Source of the DNA: an uncultured Pseudomonadota bacterium
GTDB lineage: Bacteria > Myxococcota_A > UBA796 > GCA-2862545
DNA: 64,000 nt
NCBI GenBank assembly: GCA_903861005.1
Contig: CAIOSP010000082.1
Coordinates: 1-64,000 of the forward strand
Reading direction: 5' to 3'
Shown piece after piece: positions 41,461-50,189 of this stretch; position 1 is the stretch's first letter; every line of letters begins with the position of its first letter. The notes beneath the pieces were generated by a model. It ran no database searches. It saw only the letters and a list, made by a program, of their open reading frames with translations, and had not been told where the DNA came from. Made by a program: the position numbers and the translations under genes.

Positions 41461-42758
41461 GCGTGCCCGTCCGCGTCCGCATGTGGGGGCGCACAATCGG
41501 CGCGGTCGCCATGGTGCCCGGCTCGGACGTCGCCGCCTTCCAGTATGACCGCGACTTCGCCCGCAGCGGCGTCGAGGTGTCGCCGCTGACCATGCCGGCC
41601 TCGGAGCGGGTCTACAGCTTCCCCGAGCTGCCGCGCGCCGCGTTCAAGGGCCTGCCGGGCCTGATCGCCGACGTGCTGCCCGACAAGTTCGGCAACGCGC
41701 TGATCGACGCCTGGCTGGCCCGCCAGGGCCGGACGCCCGAGAGCTTCACGCCCGTCGACCGCCTCTGCTACATCGGCTCGCGGGGCGTCGGCGCGCTGGA
41801 ATTCGAGCCGTCCACGGGGCCCGACGTCGGCCCGTCCGAGCGGCTGGACGTCGAGGCGCTGGTCGGCCTGGCCTCCGAGGTGCTGAGCGCGCGCGGCGCG
41901 GTCCAGAGCTCGCTCGACCAGCCCCACCGCACCGACGCGCTCGCCCACATCCTGCGCGTCGGCACGTCCGCCGGCGGTGCGCGCGCCAAGGCCTTGATCG
42001 CCTGGAACCCCACCACGCACGAGGTCCGCTCCGGCCAGATCGAGCACGGCAGCGGCTTTGAGCACTGGCTGATCAAGTTCGACGGCGTGGCCCACAACCG
42101 CGACAAGGAGCTGGCCGACCCCAAAGGCTACGGCGCCGTCGAGTTCGCCTACCATCGCATGGCGGTGACGGCGGGCGTGGAGATGAGCGCGTGTCGGCTG
42201 CTGGAGGAGGGCGGTCGCAGGCACTTCCTCACCCGCCGCTTCGACCGCACCCCGCAGGGGCGGCTGCACATGCAGTCGCTCGCCGCGCTCGCGCACCTGG
42301 ACTTCAACGCGCCCGGCGCGCACGGCTACGAGCAAGCGCTGTCGACCGTCCGTCGCCTGGGCCTGGGCATGGACGCGCTGGAGCAGCAGGTCCGCCGCAT
42401 GGTCTTCAACGTGGTCGCGCGCAACCAGGACGACCACGTGAAGAACATCGCGTTCCTCATGGACCGTCAGGGCACCTGGTCGCTGTCGCCCGCGTTCGAC
42501 GTCACCTGGGCCTACAACCCGCAGGGCGCCTGGACCCAGCAGCACCAGATGAGCCTGAACGGCAAGCGCGACGGCTTCGTGCTGGACGACCTGCGGGCGG
42601 TCGCGCGCGGCGCCTCGCTCAAGCGCGGCCGGGTCGACGAGATCGTCGACGAGGTGGTGGCGGCCACGTCGCGCTGGCCGGAGTTTGCGCACGACGCGCA
42701 GGTCACGCCCGCGTGGGTCGACGCCATCGCCGCCACGCACCGGCTGGTCTGGCGCTGA
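41457..42758 (+). CDS. hipA: HipA-type serine/threonine kinase toxin
   Basis: 433 residues, full length. The N-subdomain (VRMWGRTIGAVAMVPG) and HipA core are fused in one chain as in E. coli. Glycine loop GTSAGGARAKALIA has Ser171 in the position autophosphorylated in HipA; the catalytic loop is NQDDHVKNIAF with Asp326 and His327, and SPAFDVTW gives the metal-binding Asp. In E. coli HipA phosphorylates glutamyl-tRNA synthetase and induces persistence. Target here unknown. GTG start overlaps hipB stop. No truncation, so the module should be functional. Confidence 0.9.
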   Translation: MSVPVRVRMWGRTIGAVAMVPGSDVAAFQYDRDFARSGVEVSPLTMPASERVYSFPELPRAAFKGLPGLIADVLPDKFGNALIDAWLARQGRTPESFTPVDRLCYIGSRGVGALEFEPSTGPDVGPSERLDVEALVGLASEVLSARGAVQSSLDQPHRTDALAHILRVGTSAGGARAKALIAWNPTTHEVRSGQIEHGSGFEHWLIKFDGVAHNRDKELADPKGYGAVEFAYHRMAVTAGVEMSACRLLEEGGRRHFLTRRFDRTPQGRLHMQSLAALAHLDFNAPGAHGYEQALSTVRRLGLGMDALEQQVRRMVFNVVARNQDDHVKNIAFLMDRQGTWSLSPAFDVTWAYNPQGAWTQQHQMSLNGKRDGFVLDDLRAVARGASLKRGRVDEIVDEVVAATSRWPEFAHDAQVTPAWVDAIAATHRLVWR

Positions 42759-42776
42759 CTCGGACGCGCCGTAGCT

Positions 42777-44783
42777 TCAGCGCGGTCGCCACGTCAGCGT
42801 GAACAGCAGCGTGCGGCCCGGCAGCGGGTAGCCGACGAAGTCCGTCACCGCGCGCGGGATCTGGCCGGCGTCCTCGCCGATCGGATCGCGCTCCACCACC
42901 TCCACGCGACGGTCCGTCAGGTTTCGAACCTCAAAGCCCAGCGTCAGCGGCGGGATCAGCGTCCAGCCGAGCGACAGCCCGTGCAGCAGACGCGCGGGCT
43001 GCCGGTACAGGTTGGTCGCGTCGGCGAAGGTGCCGTCGGTCAGGTGGAAGGACCAGCCCAGCCGCAGGTGATCGGGCCACGCCAGACCCAGGTCGGTGTC
43101 GACCACCACCTGCGGCACCAGCGGCACGCGGCTGCCGAGCGTGCTGGAGTCCGGGTCGACGTCGCGCGCGTCGGTCCACGCGGCGCTCACCCGCGCGTCC
43201 ACGATCTGACGCCAGCCGAGGGACGTGCCCAGCTCCACGCCGCCGATCCGCGCCATCCCAAAGTTCACCGGCCGCACCGTCGCCTGGCTGTTCTGGACCC
43301 AGGTGATGCGGTCGCGCGTCCAGCCGATGTAGCCGCCCGCGTCGAACGACCAGTCCACCGGCCACGCGCGCGGCGACGCCCAGCGCACCGACAGATCGCC
43401 CTGCCACGACGACTCCGGCCGCAGGTCCGGGTTGCCGTTGAGCACGCCCCGATCACCGTACAGCTCGGACAGGTCCGGGGGACGGAACGCCCGACCGCCC
43501 GACAGCCGGAGCTGCAGCGCGTCGATCGGCGACACCTCCACCGCCAGGCCCGGGTTCACCGCCGCGATCGCCTTCTCGCCCGCCGCCAGCAGCGCGCGCA
43601 CGTCCACGCCCGGCACGATCGCCACCACGCCATGCGGCGGGGCGAAGCGCAGATCGGCCGCCGCCCCCAGCACCGTCCGCCCGCGCGGCGCGTCGGTGCT
43701 CCCATTGGCCAGCGCCCGCCGCCCAAACCACTCGCCGCGCGCCGACGCCGACCAGCCCACACCCAGCCACGCGAGCGGTGACACGCCCCCGTCGACGTGC
43801 GCGCCGAGCAGCTGCGTGATGTCACGCTCCCACGCGCCGCCGATCCCCAGCTCCGCCGCGCGATCGTCGAGCGTCTCCACCCGGGCCAGGTGCCAGAGCC
43901 GCGCCGTGGTGCGCGTCGCGCCCAGCTTGAGCTCCGCCTGCAGCACGCCCAAGTTGCGGACCGTGTCGAGCGAGGCCTCAATCGCGGGGTCACCGGTGGG
44001 GCCCGGCAGGTCCTCCCGACGACCGACCACGGCGTCGAGCACGGTGCCGCGCAGCCGCGCCGACCCAAACCGCACGCGCGCGGTCAGCGCCGCCTGCGTG
44101 CGCGCCGCGTGCTCGCGCACCACGAACGCGTCGTCGTCCTGGTTGAACGAGGTGCCGCCGTCCGAGAAGTACGGGAAGTCCCCGCGTGTGCTGAACACGT
44201 CGCCCGCGACCAGCCCGTCGACCGTGTGGTGGGTGTTGGTGAAGGTGCCCGCGCCCGACCCGCGCAGCGACCCCCAGCTCCCCACCATCGCCGACAGCTG
44301 CGGCGGCCCGGACCGCGCCGCCGTCCGCAGGTCGACCAGCCCGCCCATCGGCGACGCGCCATAGGTGGCCGGGACGCGACCGCGAAACACCCGCACCGTG
44401 TCCAGCGCCGCGAGCGGCAGCTCCGACAGATCGACCGAGTCGACGCCATCCGGGTTCAGCGGCACGCCATCCAGGTCGATTTGCACCTGCCGAAACGAGG
44501 AGCCGCGCAGGCTCACCCCGGTCCACGCGCCAAGCCCGCCCAGCCGTCGCACCTCAGCGCCGGGTACCTGGGCCAGAAGATCGCCCAGCTCGTCGCCAGG
44601 GGTCGTCGAGTCCGCCACCACCAAGGTCACCGCGCCCGACGGCGCATCCGTGGGCGCGACGACCGTGACAGACACAGCCTCTTCGTCCGGCTCGCCCGCA
44701 TGGACGAGCGCCGCCGCCGCCCACACAAACCAGCCCAAGACCATCATGCGCAGCGCGTACCTGAGCGCGGTGTAAGCCGCCAC
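42777..44783 (-). CDS. TonB-dependent outer-membrane receptor
   Basis: 668 residues with signal peptide (WAAAALVHAG). The plug domain is visible: ELGDLLAQVPGAEVRRLGG, VSLRGSSFRQVQIDLDGVPLN and VRVFRGRVPATYGASPMGGLVDLRT. The C-terminal barrel has repeating strands and ends PLPGRTLLFTLTWRPR, the terminal Phe/Arg-aromatic pattern of outer-membrane proteins. The length and strand pattern suit BtuB or small siderophore receptors; ligand not determinable. No TonB, ExbB or ABC transporter genes are adjacent, so energy coupling must come from elsewhere. GTG at 44783 has AGGA upstream; ATG at 44747 also possible. It is divergent from the caspase-like gene. Confidence 0.88.
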   Translation of the reverse strand: MAAYTALRYALRMMVLGWFVWAAAALVHAGEPDEEAVSVTVVAPTDAPSGAVTLVVADSTTPGDELGDLLAQVPGAEVRRLGGLGAWTGVSLRGSSFRQVQIDLDGVPLNPDGVDSVDLSELPLAALDTVRVFRGRVPATYGASPMGGLVDLRTAARSGPPQLSAMVGSWGSLRGSGAGTFTNTHHTVDGLVAGDVFSTRGDFPYFSDGGTSFNQDDDAFVVREHAARTQAALTARVRFGSARLRGTVLDAVVGRREDLPGPTGDPAIEASLDTVRNLGVLQAELKLGATRTTARLWHLARVETLDDRAAELGIGGAWERDITQLLGAHVDGGVSPLAWLGVGWSASARGEWFGRRALANGSTDAPRGRTVLGAAADLRFAPPHGVVAIVPGVDVRALLAAGEKAIAAVNPGLAVEVSPIDALQLRLSGGRAFRPPDLSELYGDRGVLNGNPDLRPESSWQGDLSVRWASPRAWPVDWSFDAGGYIGWTRDRITWVQNSQATVRPVNFGMARIGGVELGTSLGWRQIVDARVSAAWTDARDVDPDSSTLGSRVPLVPQVVVDTDLGLAWPDHLRLGWSFHLTDGTFADATNLYRQPARLLHGLSLGWTLIPPLTLGFEVRNLTDRRVEVVERDPIGEDAGQIPRAVTDFVGYPLPGRTLLFTLTWRPR

Positions 44784-44844
44784 ACAGTCCTGCGTTTCGG
44801 GGACACGCCACTTGTGCTACCCAAGCCATACATCGGAGGGGTCC

Positions 44845-47013
44845 ATGCGATTCTCACACTTCCTGGCCGCGCTCGCTGCGTCCGGGGTTCTGTCCTCGGC
44901 CGCGCACGCGGAGAACGTGCTCGACATCGACGGCAAGCTCGACAAGAAGGACGCCAAGCTCACCAGCGGCGAGTGGTACGAGAACTACACCTTCGAGGCC
45001 GCCGCGGGCTCCACGATCGTGGTCGAGATGACGTCGGACCAGTTCGACCCGTACCTGGGCGTGCACTCGCCGTCGGACGTCAACACCGAGAACGACGACA
45101 ACAACGGTGACGTCCACTCGTCGCGCGTCGAGATCAAGGCGGAAGAGTCCGGCACCTGGACGCTCTTCGCCACCAGCAACCACCCCGGCGAGAAGGGCAA
45201 GTTCCACCTGTCCGTCGACGTGTCTGAGCCCGGCGTCCAGCACATCTCCGACACCATCGACGTGCACGACCCCAAGCTCACCAGCGGCGAGTACAAGGAG
45301 AGCTGGACCTTCCAGGGTCACGCGGGCCAGCTGCTCACCGCCGACCTGCGCTCGGGCGAGTTCGACCCGTACCTGATGATCATCTCCCCCAGCGGCAAGC
45401 ACGAGGAGAACGACGACTACGAGGGCTCCAGCAGCCGAAGCCTGATCGCCATGCGCTTGGAGGAGGAGGGCGAGTACCAGATCATCGTCACCACCTACAA
45501 GCCCGGCATGACCGGCCACTACGACCTGGCCCTGCGCGTGCAGGACTCGGACGAGGCCGGCTCGGGCGACAAGGACTCCAGCGGCGCGCTCACCACCGAC
45601 GACGCCAAGCTCGCCACCGGCGAGTACGTCGACACCTACGAGGTCGAGGGCGCGCCCGGCGACAAGCTCGTCATCGACGTCGCCTCCACCGACTTCGACA
45701 CCTACCTGATCGTGCGCGGCGCGGGCGTGTCCGAGGACAACGACGACGGCCCCGAGTCCGGCCACAGCCACATCGAGGTCGTCCTGCCTGAGGCGGGCAC
45801 GGTCAAGGTCGCCGTCACCAGCTACGGCGTGGGCGCCACAGGCGACTACGACCTGACGATCGACCACCAGGCGGCCGCCGACACGTCGTCGAACTCCAAC
45901 GACGTCACGCGGCTGGAGCCCGGTCAGACGGTCGAGGGCGACCTCAGCAGCTCCGACGGCACCCTGAGCCAGGGCGAGTACGTCGACATCTACAGCTTCG
46001 ACGCGGCGGCCGGTCAGTCGATCACCGTCGACATGACCGCCACCGACATCGACGCGTTCCTCGCGGTCATCCTGCCGGACGGCAAGACCATCCAGAACGA
46101 CGACTTCGCCGGGCAGGGCTCCAACTCCCGCGTGCAGTTCAACGCGCCGATTGGCGGCCGCTACCAGGTCTGGGCCACGACGTACGCGGGCGGCGCCACC
46201 GGCCACTACAAGGTGTCGCTGTCCTCCGGCGCCATCCCGGACGTGGCGCCGGTCACCATGGGCTCGGGCCGTCTGCACGGCATCTTCATGGGCATCGCCG
46301 ACTACCCGGACAGCCGCAAGATGAACGACCTGGACTTCACCGACGAGGACGCCGAGCGGATGTACCGCGCGATGCCCGGCCTGGGTGGCATGGCCCCCGG
46401 CCTGACCTTCCAGTTCGTGAACAGCGACGCCACCGCGGCCAACCTGCGCGCCTCGATCGCCAAGATCGCCGCCGACGCCAAGCCCGGCGACATGTTCGTG
46501 TTCTTCTACTCGGGCCACGGCGGCCGCGTGCCCCGCGCGTCCTGGCAGCCCGCCGATCCGGACGGCCTGGACGAGACCATCGAGTTGGCCGACGAGGCCG
46601 TCCTCGACGACGACTTCTCCGCGCTGCTCGACACCCTGCCCAACGGCGTGACGTCCATCGTCCTGCTCGACTCCTGCTTCAGCGGCGGCTTCAGCAAGGA
46701 TGTCATCTCCAAGCCCGGCCGCATGGGCATGTTCTCGTCCGACGAGGACGTCACCAGCGCGGTCGCCGCCAAGTTCCGCGCCGGCGGCTACCTGGCCCGG
46801 TTCCTCGATGAGGGCATCGGCGACAAGCTGGCCGACGACGGCGACGGCGCGCTCACCGCGCTCGAGCTCTCCGAGTACGTGCAGGCCCGCTACCGCGAGG
46901 ACGTGAAGTCGAACTCCACGGACTTCGTCCAGGTCGGCGCCAACCTGGGCTACCAGCACGTCGTCATCGACCGCGGCAGCATCGGCGCCTTCGAGGTCCT
47001 GTTCCGCTGGTAG
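44845..47013 (+). CDS. secreted caspase-like (C14) protease with four PPC domains
   Basis: 722 residues. Signal peptide (AAHAE), then four repeats of about 100 residues, each with LTSGEYxExxTFxG..GQ, FDPYL, ENDD and GxGHYDL landmarks (at roughly 25-120, 125-225, 240-345 and 360-460), the PPC fold often found next to secreted peptidases. The C-terminal caspase-like p20 domain has His558 in FFYSGHGGRV and Cys611 in LLDSCFSGGF, the catalytic dyad. Domain order is unusual: PPC usually follows the protease. Specificity is not readable, although an acidic pocket would suggest Arg/Lys as in metacaspases. GGAGGGG precedes ATG 44845. Confidence 0.85.
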   Translation: MRFSHFLAALAASGVLSSAAHAENVLDIDGKLDKKDAKLTSGEWYENYTFEAAAGSTIVVEMTSDQFDPYLGVHSPSDVNTENDDNNGDVHSSRVEIKAEESGTWTLFATSNHPGEKGKFHLSVDVSEPGVQHISDTIDVHDPKLTSGEYKESWTFQGHAGQLLTADLRSGEFDPYLMIISPSGKHEENDDYEGSSSRSLIAMRLEEEGEYQIIVTTYKPGMTGHYDLALRVQDSDEAGSGDKDSSGALTTDDAKLATGEYVDTYEVEGAPGDKLVIDVASTDFDTYLIVRGAGVSEDNDDGPESGHSHIEVVLPEAGTVKVAVTSYGVGATGDYDLTIDHQAAADTSSNSNDVTRLEPGQTVEGDLSSSDGTLSQGEYVDIYSFDAAAGQSITVDMTATDIDAFLAVILPDGKTIQNDDFAGQGSNSRVQFNAPIGGRYQVWATTYAGGATGHYKVSLSSGAIPDVAPVTMGSGRLHGIFMGIADYPDSRKMNDLDFTDEDAERMYRAMPGLGGMAPGLTFQFVNSDATAANLRASIAKIAADAKPGDMFVFFYSGHGGRVPRASWQPADPDGLDETIELADEAVLDDDFSALLDTLPNGVTSIVLLDSCFSGGFSKDVISKPGRMGMFSSDEDVTSAVAAKFRAGGYLARFLDEGIGDKLADDGDGALTALELSEYVQARYREDVKSNSTDFVQVGANLGYQHVVIDRGSIGAFEVLFRW

Positions 47014-47020
47014 CCGCACC

Positions 47021-47050
47021 GGGCCGGGGCCTGGGTTAATCGCCCGGCCC
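47021..47050 (+). other. GC-rich hairpin between caspase-like gene and trpS
   Basis: GGGCCGGG (47021-47028) pairs with CCCGGCCC (47043-47050) across 14 bases. It lies just after the upstream stop and immediately before the trpS ribosome-binding GGAG. It could slow transcription or shield the trpS start; without a T-run it is not a standard intrinsic terminator. Confidence 0.4.
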
Positions 47051-47060
47051 CGGAGCCCCG

Positions 47061-48065
47061 ATGACTTCCACACCCCTGGTTCGTGCGTTCTCTGGCGTCC
47101 AGCCCACCGGCCGACTGCACCTCGGCAACTACCTGGGCGCCATCAAGCCCTGGGTCGAGCACCAGCACGCCCGTGAGAACCTGTTCTGCGTGGTCGACCT
47201 GCACGCGCTGACGGTCCCCGAGGCCATCAAGTCCGACGAGCTCAAGGCCCGCAGCCGCAACGTGGCCGCCGCGTTCCTGGCCGCCGGCATCGACCCGTCC
47301 GTGTCGTCGCTGTTCATCCAGTCGCACGTGCGCGAGCACACTGAGCTGACCTGGGTGCTCAACTGCGTCACGCCGCTGGGCTGGCTCGAGCGCATGACCC
47401 AGTTCAAGTCCAAGTCCGAGGGCCGCGAGACCGTCGGCACGGGCCTGCTCGACTACCCGGTGCTCATGGCGGCCGACATCCTGCTCTACGACAGCCAGGT
47501 CGTCCCCGTGGGCGAGGACCAGAAGCAGCACATCGAGCTGGCCCGCGACGTGGCCGTCCGCTTCAACCACATGTTCGGTGAGACCTTCGTCGTGCCGCAG
47601 CCGTCGATCCCGCTGTCGGGCGCGCGCGTGATGGGCTTCGACGAGCCGACCGTGAAGATGTCCAAGTCGATCGCCGAGTCCCGCCCGCACCACGCCGTCC
47701 ACCTGGACGACGCGCCGGAGAAGATCCGCAAGTCGATCATGAAGTCCGTGACCGACGCCGGCTGCGACTACGACCCGGCCACCGCGTCCCCCGGCGTGGT
47801 GAACCTGATGCACGTGCTCTCCGCCGTGTCAGGCGAGGGGATCCCGTCGATCTCCAACCGCTACACCGGCAAGGGCTACGGCTACCTCAAGCAGGAGGTC
47901 GCCGAGGCGGTCACCGCCGAGCTGGCCCCGGTGCAGGACAAGTACCGCCGCCTCCTCGATGAGGCAGGCTACCTGGACCAGGTGCTCGCCCAGTCCACCG
48001 CCAAGGTTCGAACGCTCGCGGAGGCCACGATGACACGCGTTCGTCACGCAGTCGGCATCGGCTGA
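47061..48065 (+). CDS. trpS: tryptophan-tRNA ligase
   Basis: 334 residues, the standard length of bacterial TrpRS. It charges tRNA-Trp in the cytosol. Class I signatures: FSGVQPTGRLHLGNYLGA (HIGH-type element HLGN) and VKMSKSIAES (KMSKS). The tryptophan pocket segment GEDQKQHIEL is intact. The C-terminus with its helical anticodon domain is complete. There are no trp-biosynthesis neighbours. A GC hairpin abuts the ribosome-binding site. Confidence 0.95.
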   Translation: MTSTPLVRAFSGVQPTGRLHLGNYLGAIKPWVEHQHARENLFCVVDLHALTVPEAIKSDELKARSRNVAAAFLAAGIDPSVSSLFIQSHVREHTELTWVLNCVTPLGWLERMTQFKSKSEGRETVGTGLLDYPVLMAADILLYDSQVVPVGEDQKQHIELARDVAVRFNHMFGETFVVPQPSIPLSGARVMGFDEPTVKMSKSIAESRPHHAVHLDDAPEKIRKSIMKSVTDAGCDYDPATASPGVVNLMHVLSAVSGEGIPSISNRYTGKGYGYLKQEVAEAVTAELAPVQDKYRRLLDEAGYLDQVLAQSTAKVRTLAEATMTRVRHAVGIG

Positions 48066-48196
48066 TCCATACGCTCGATCCTTGCTCGTCGCCGCAAGAT
48101 CGTGGTTTTCACCGGACGTTCAAATCGAACATGTACGTACTATCACGTAGTCTTTTGTGGCACCGTCTTCGGAAACACCGCATTAAAGAATCGAAC

Positions 48197-48316
48197 GTCG
48201 AGCCGCCCGAGGATAGGAACCGCGGATCCCCAGCCGCGCAGTGAGGTGCGCCTCCAGCTGACACTCCCCCTTGTGTCGCGGAGGTAGGTCCATTCTCGGG
48301 CGGCTCGACCTGTTTT
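48197..48316 (+). ncRNA. candidate structured RNA between trpS and a secreted-protein gene
   Basis: A perfect 15-bp closing stem (48197-48211, GTCGAGCCGCCCGAG, with 48295-48309) encloses three further hairpins: CGCGG/CCGCG, GCGCA/TGCGC and a composite stem CCTCC..GACAC/GTGTC..GGAGG (about 48251-48284). CTGTTTT follows the closing stem. This multibranch layout in a 385-base gap (48066-48450), partly AT-richer than its surroundings, looks like a non-coding RNA or leader. I matched it to no known family; 6S, SRP and tmRNA features are missing. The rest of the gap holds no ORF with support. Confidence 0.5.
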
Positions 48317-48320
48317 CAAG

Positions 48321-48356
48321 CGCCCGCTGGCCAAGCCAGCGGGCGACTCGCTTTCT
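48321..48356 (+). terminator. hairpin after the RNA candidate
   Basis: A perfect 10-bp stem (48321-48330 with 48336-48345, CGCCCGCTGG) with a five-base loop, followed after ten bases by CTTTCT. The T-run is offset, so termination is possible but not strong. It would set the 3' end of the RNA candidate or act as an attenuator for the gene at 48451. Confidence 0.45.
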
Positions 48357-48450
48357 GGCCCCGCTGGCCGGTGCAGAACGGATCGCGTAAGCCGCGGGTC
48401 GAATAGGACTGCAGGCCCACGCGTCTGCACGTCATCCGAATGGAGCCCTC

Positions 48451-48918
48451 ATGCGGTTCACCGCCACCTCCCTCGCGCTGTGCGCGCTCCTGTTCAACTG
48501 GCCCACGCTCGACGCGATGGCCGCGCCCCCGCCCGGCGCGCCCGCCGCGGCCACCGTCCACATCGAGATCGCGTTGGTCCGCGCAGGTCATGGCGACCGC
48601 TCGGTCGACCCCGCCCTGTCCGCGTTCGCCGCGGACCTACGCGCCCTTCCCTACGAGCGCTTCGTGCGGGTCGACAGCAAGAGCGTCGCCACCACGCCTG
48701 GCGCCCGGCAGGAGATCACCCTGGGCAGCGGCCTGCGCGCGGTCGTCACGGTTGACGCCATCGACGACAGCGGCGCCGCCACCACGCTGTCCCTGTACCG
48801 CAACGACCGCGAGGTCACCCACACCACCGTGAAGCGCCCCTGGGGTCGCGCGCAGGTGATCAGCGTGGGCAAGGAAGGCGAGGACATGCTCGTCGTCCCG
48901 ATCGCCATCACCCGGTAG
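48451..48918 (+). CDS. small secreted protein of unknown function
   Basis: 155 residues with a signal peptide ending near DAMAAP. The mature domain is beta-rich, with VHIEIALVRAG, EITLGSGLRAVVTVDAI and AQVISVGKEGEDMLVVPIAIT, suggestive of a compact immunoglobulin- or lipocalin-like sandwich. No Cys in the mature part and no known family. GGAG six bases before ATG 48451. Its 3' end overlaps the permease gene on the other strand by 11 bases. The structured region upstream may regulate it. Confidence 0.65.
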   Translation: MRFTATSLALCALLFNWPTLDAMAAPPPGAPAAATVHIEIALVRAGHGDRSVDPALSAFAADLRALPYERFVRVDSKSVATTPGARQEITLGSGLRAVVTVDAIDDSGAATTLSLYRNDREVTHTTVKRPWGRAQVISVGKEGEDMLVVPIAITR

Positions 48919-50095
48919 GCTGGTACCCGGCCTTGCGGACGGCGTCGCAGAGGGCGGCTCGGTCCACCACGCCGTCGACCACGAGCAGTCCTTCGGTCAG
49001 CCGCACCTCAGCCGCGGTCACGCCCGCGATGCCGCGCGCGGCGGTCTCCACGCGGCCCGCGCACTTGTTGCAGGTCATGCCCGCCACCGGGATGGACAGG
49101 GTGACGGCCTGCATGGGCGGGCGCATCCAGGCCTCCAGATCGCGCGCCGCGTAGCGGGCCATCAGCAGCAGCAGGACAATCGCGGCGAGCGCGGCCGTCG
49201 GCGAGTCGTGGTGGTGAGCCGCCAGCGACCCGAGGTCGGTCGGCAGCACGGCGTCAAACAGCAGGCCGAGCGCGTACGAGCCAATCGCCACCGTGCCCAG
49301 GTAGGTCGCAAGCACCCGGCCGCCGAACGCCTTGTAGACCGCGCCGATCGTCGCCACGTTGGACGCAGGCCCGGCGAGCAGGAACACCAGGGCCGCGCTC
49401 GGCGGCAGGCCCGCGTGCAACAGCCCCGCCGCGATCGGCACGCTCGCCGTGGCGCAGACGTAGAGCGGGATGGCGATCAGCAGCACCGCCAGCGACGCCA
49501 GCGGCCCTGACCCGAGCACCGTGCCCGACAGCGCGCCCAACGGGATCCACGTCGTCAGCGCGGCCGAGGCCAGCACGCCGAACGCGAGCCAGCCCCAGAT
49601 CGATCCGATCACGTCGTCCGCGTGCGCGAGGCCCCGCGCCCACGCCGAGCGGTCGTCGTGGGTCTCCTCCCGCGTCAGCGGCGCGGTGCCTTGTGCGCCC
49701 CCGGTCGCGTCCACCAGCGCCCCCGCGACCAAGCCGGTCGACGTGGCCGCGAACACCTTGAACAGCGCGAACGGCAGGCCCAGGAACGACGCGCTCACCA
49801 GGATGGAGTCGACGCCGGTCTGCGGCGTGCTCACCAGGAACGCGATCGCCGCGCCGTCGCTCGCGCCGTCCTTCTTTAGGCCCAGCGTCGCCGGGATGAC
49901 ACCGCACGAGCACAGCGGCATCGGCACGCCGAGCGCGGTGGCCTTCAGCACACCCCAGCGGCCATTGAGCTGGCGGTGCACGAAGCCCTGCGGGAGCAGC
50001 GCGTGCACGGCGCCAGACACCACGGCGCCCAACAGCAGCCAAGGCGCCAGCTCCAACAACACCTGCCACGCCGCGACGACCACGTGTACTCCCAT
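48908..50095 (-). CDS. permease (SO_0444/DUF318-type) fused to a heavy-metal-associated domain
   Basis: 395 residues with eight or more transmembrane helices in two repeats. The signature VPMPLCSCGVIPATLGLKKDGASDGAAIAFLVSTPQTGVDSI is that of the permease family with the paired CSCG cysteines, implicated in arsenic, zinc or copper export. The C-terminal 75 residues form an HMA domain with metal-binding MTCNKC. The fusion suggests that soft metal is handed from HMA to the CSCG membrane site. Start at 50095 or at 50120 are both possible. It overlaps the convergent gene at its 3' end and is divergent from the lipoprotein at 50190. Confidence 0.83.
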   Translation of the reverse strand: MGVHVVVAAWQVLLELAPWLLLGAVVSGAVHALLPQGFVHRQLNGRWGVLKATALGVPMPLCSCGVIPATLGLKKDGASDGAAIAFLVSTPQTGVDSILVSASFLGLPFALFKVFAATSTGLVAGALVDATGGAQGTAPLTREETHDDRSAWARGLAHADDVIGSIWGWLAFGVLASAALTTWIPLGALSGTVLGSGPLASLAVLLIAIPLYVCATASVPIAAGLLHAGLPPSAALVFLLAGPASNVATIGAVYKAFGGRVLATYLGTVAIGSYALGLLFDAVLPTDLGSLAAHHHDSPTAALAAIVLLLLMARYAARDLEAWMRPPMQAVTLSIPVAGMTCNKCAGRVETAARGIAGVTAAEVRLTEGLLVVDGVVDRAALCDAVRKAGYQPTG

Positions 50096-50189
50096 AGCCC
50101 CAGCATCGTTCCGACCGCACGCATCGTCAAGACGCTTCCGCCGCGCGGGCCGCCGCGGTACTGTACGGGCCCGGACTGCGGAGTCCCTG

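Noticed and set aside
48066-48450. 6S, tmRNA, SRP or RNase P RNA in the trpS downstream gap
   Set aside because: None of the hallmark sequences (tag ORF, domain IV GGAA loop, P4 bases, long central bubble) is present.
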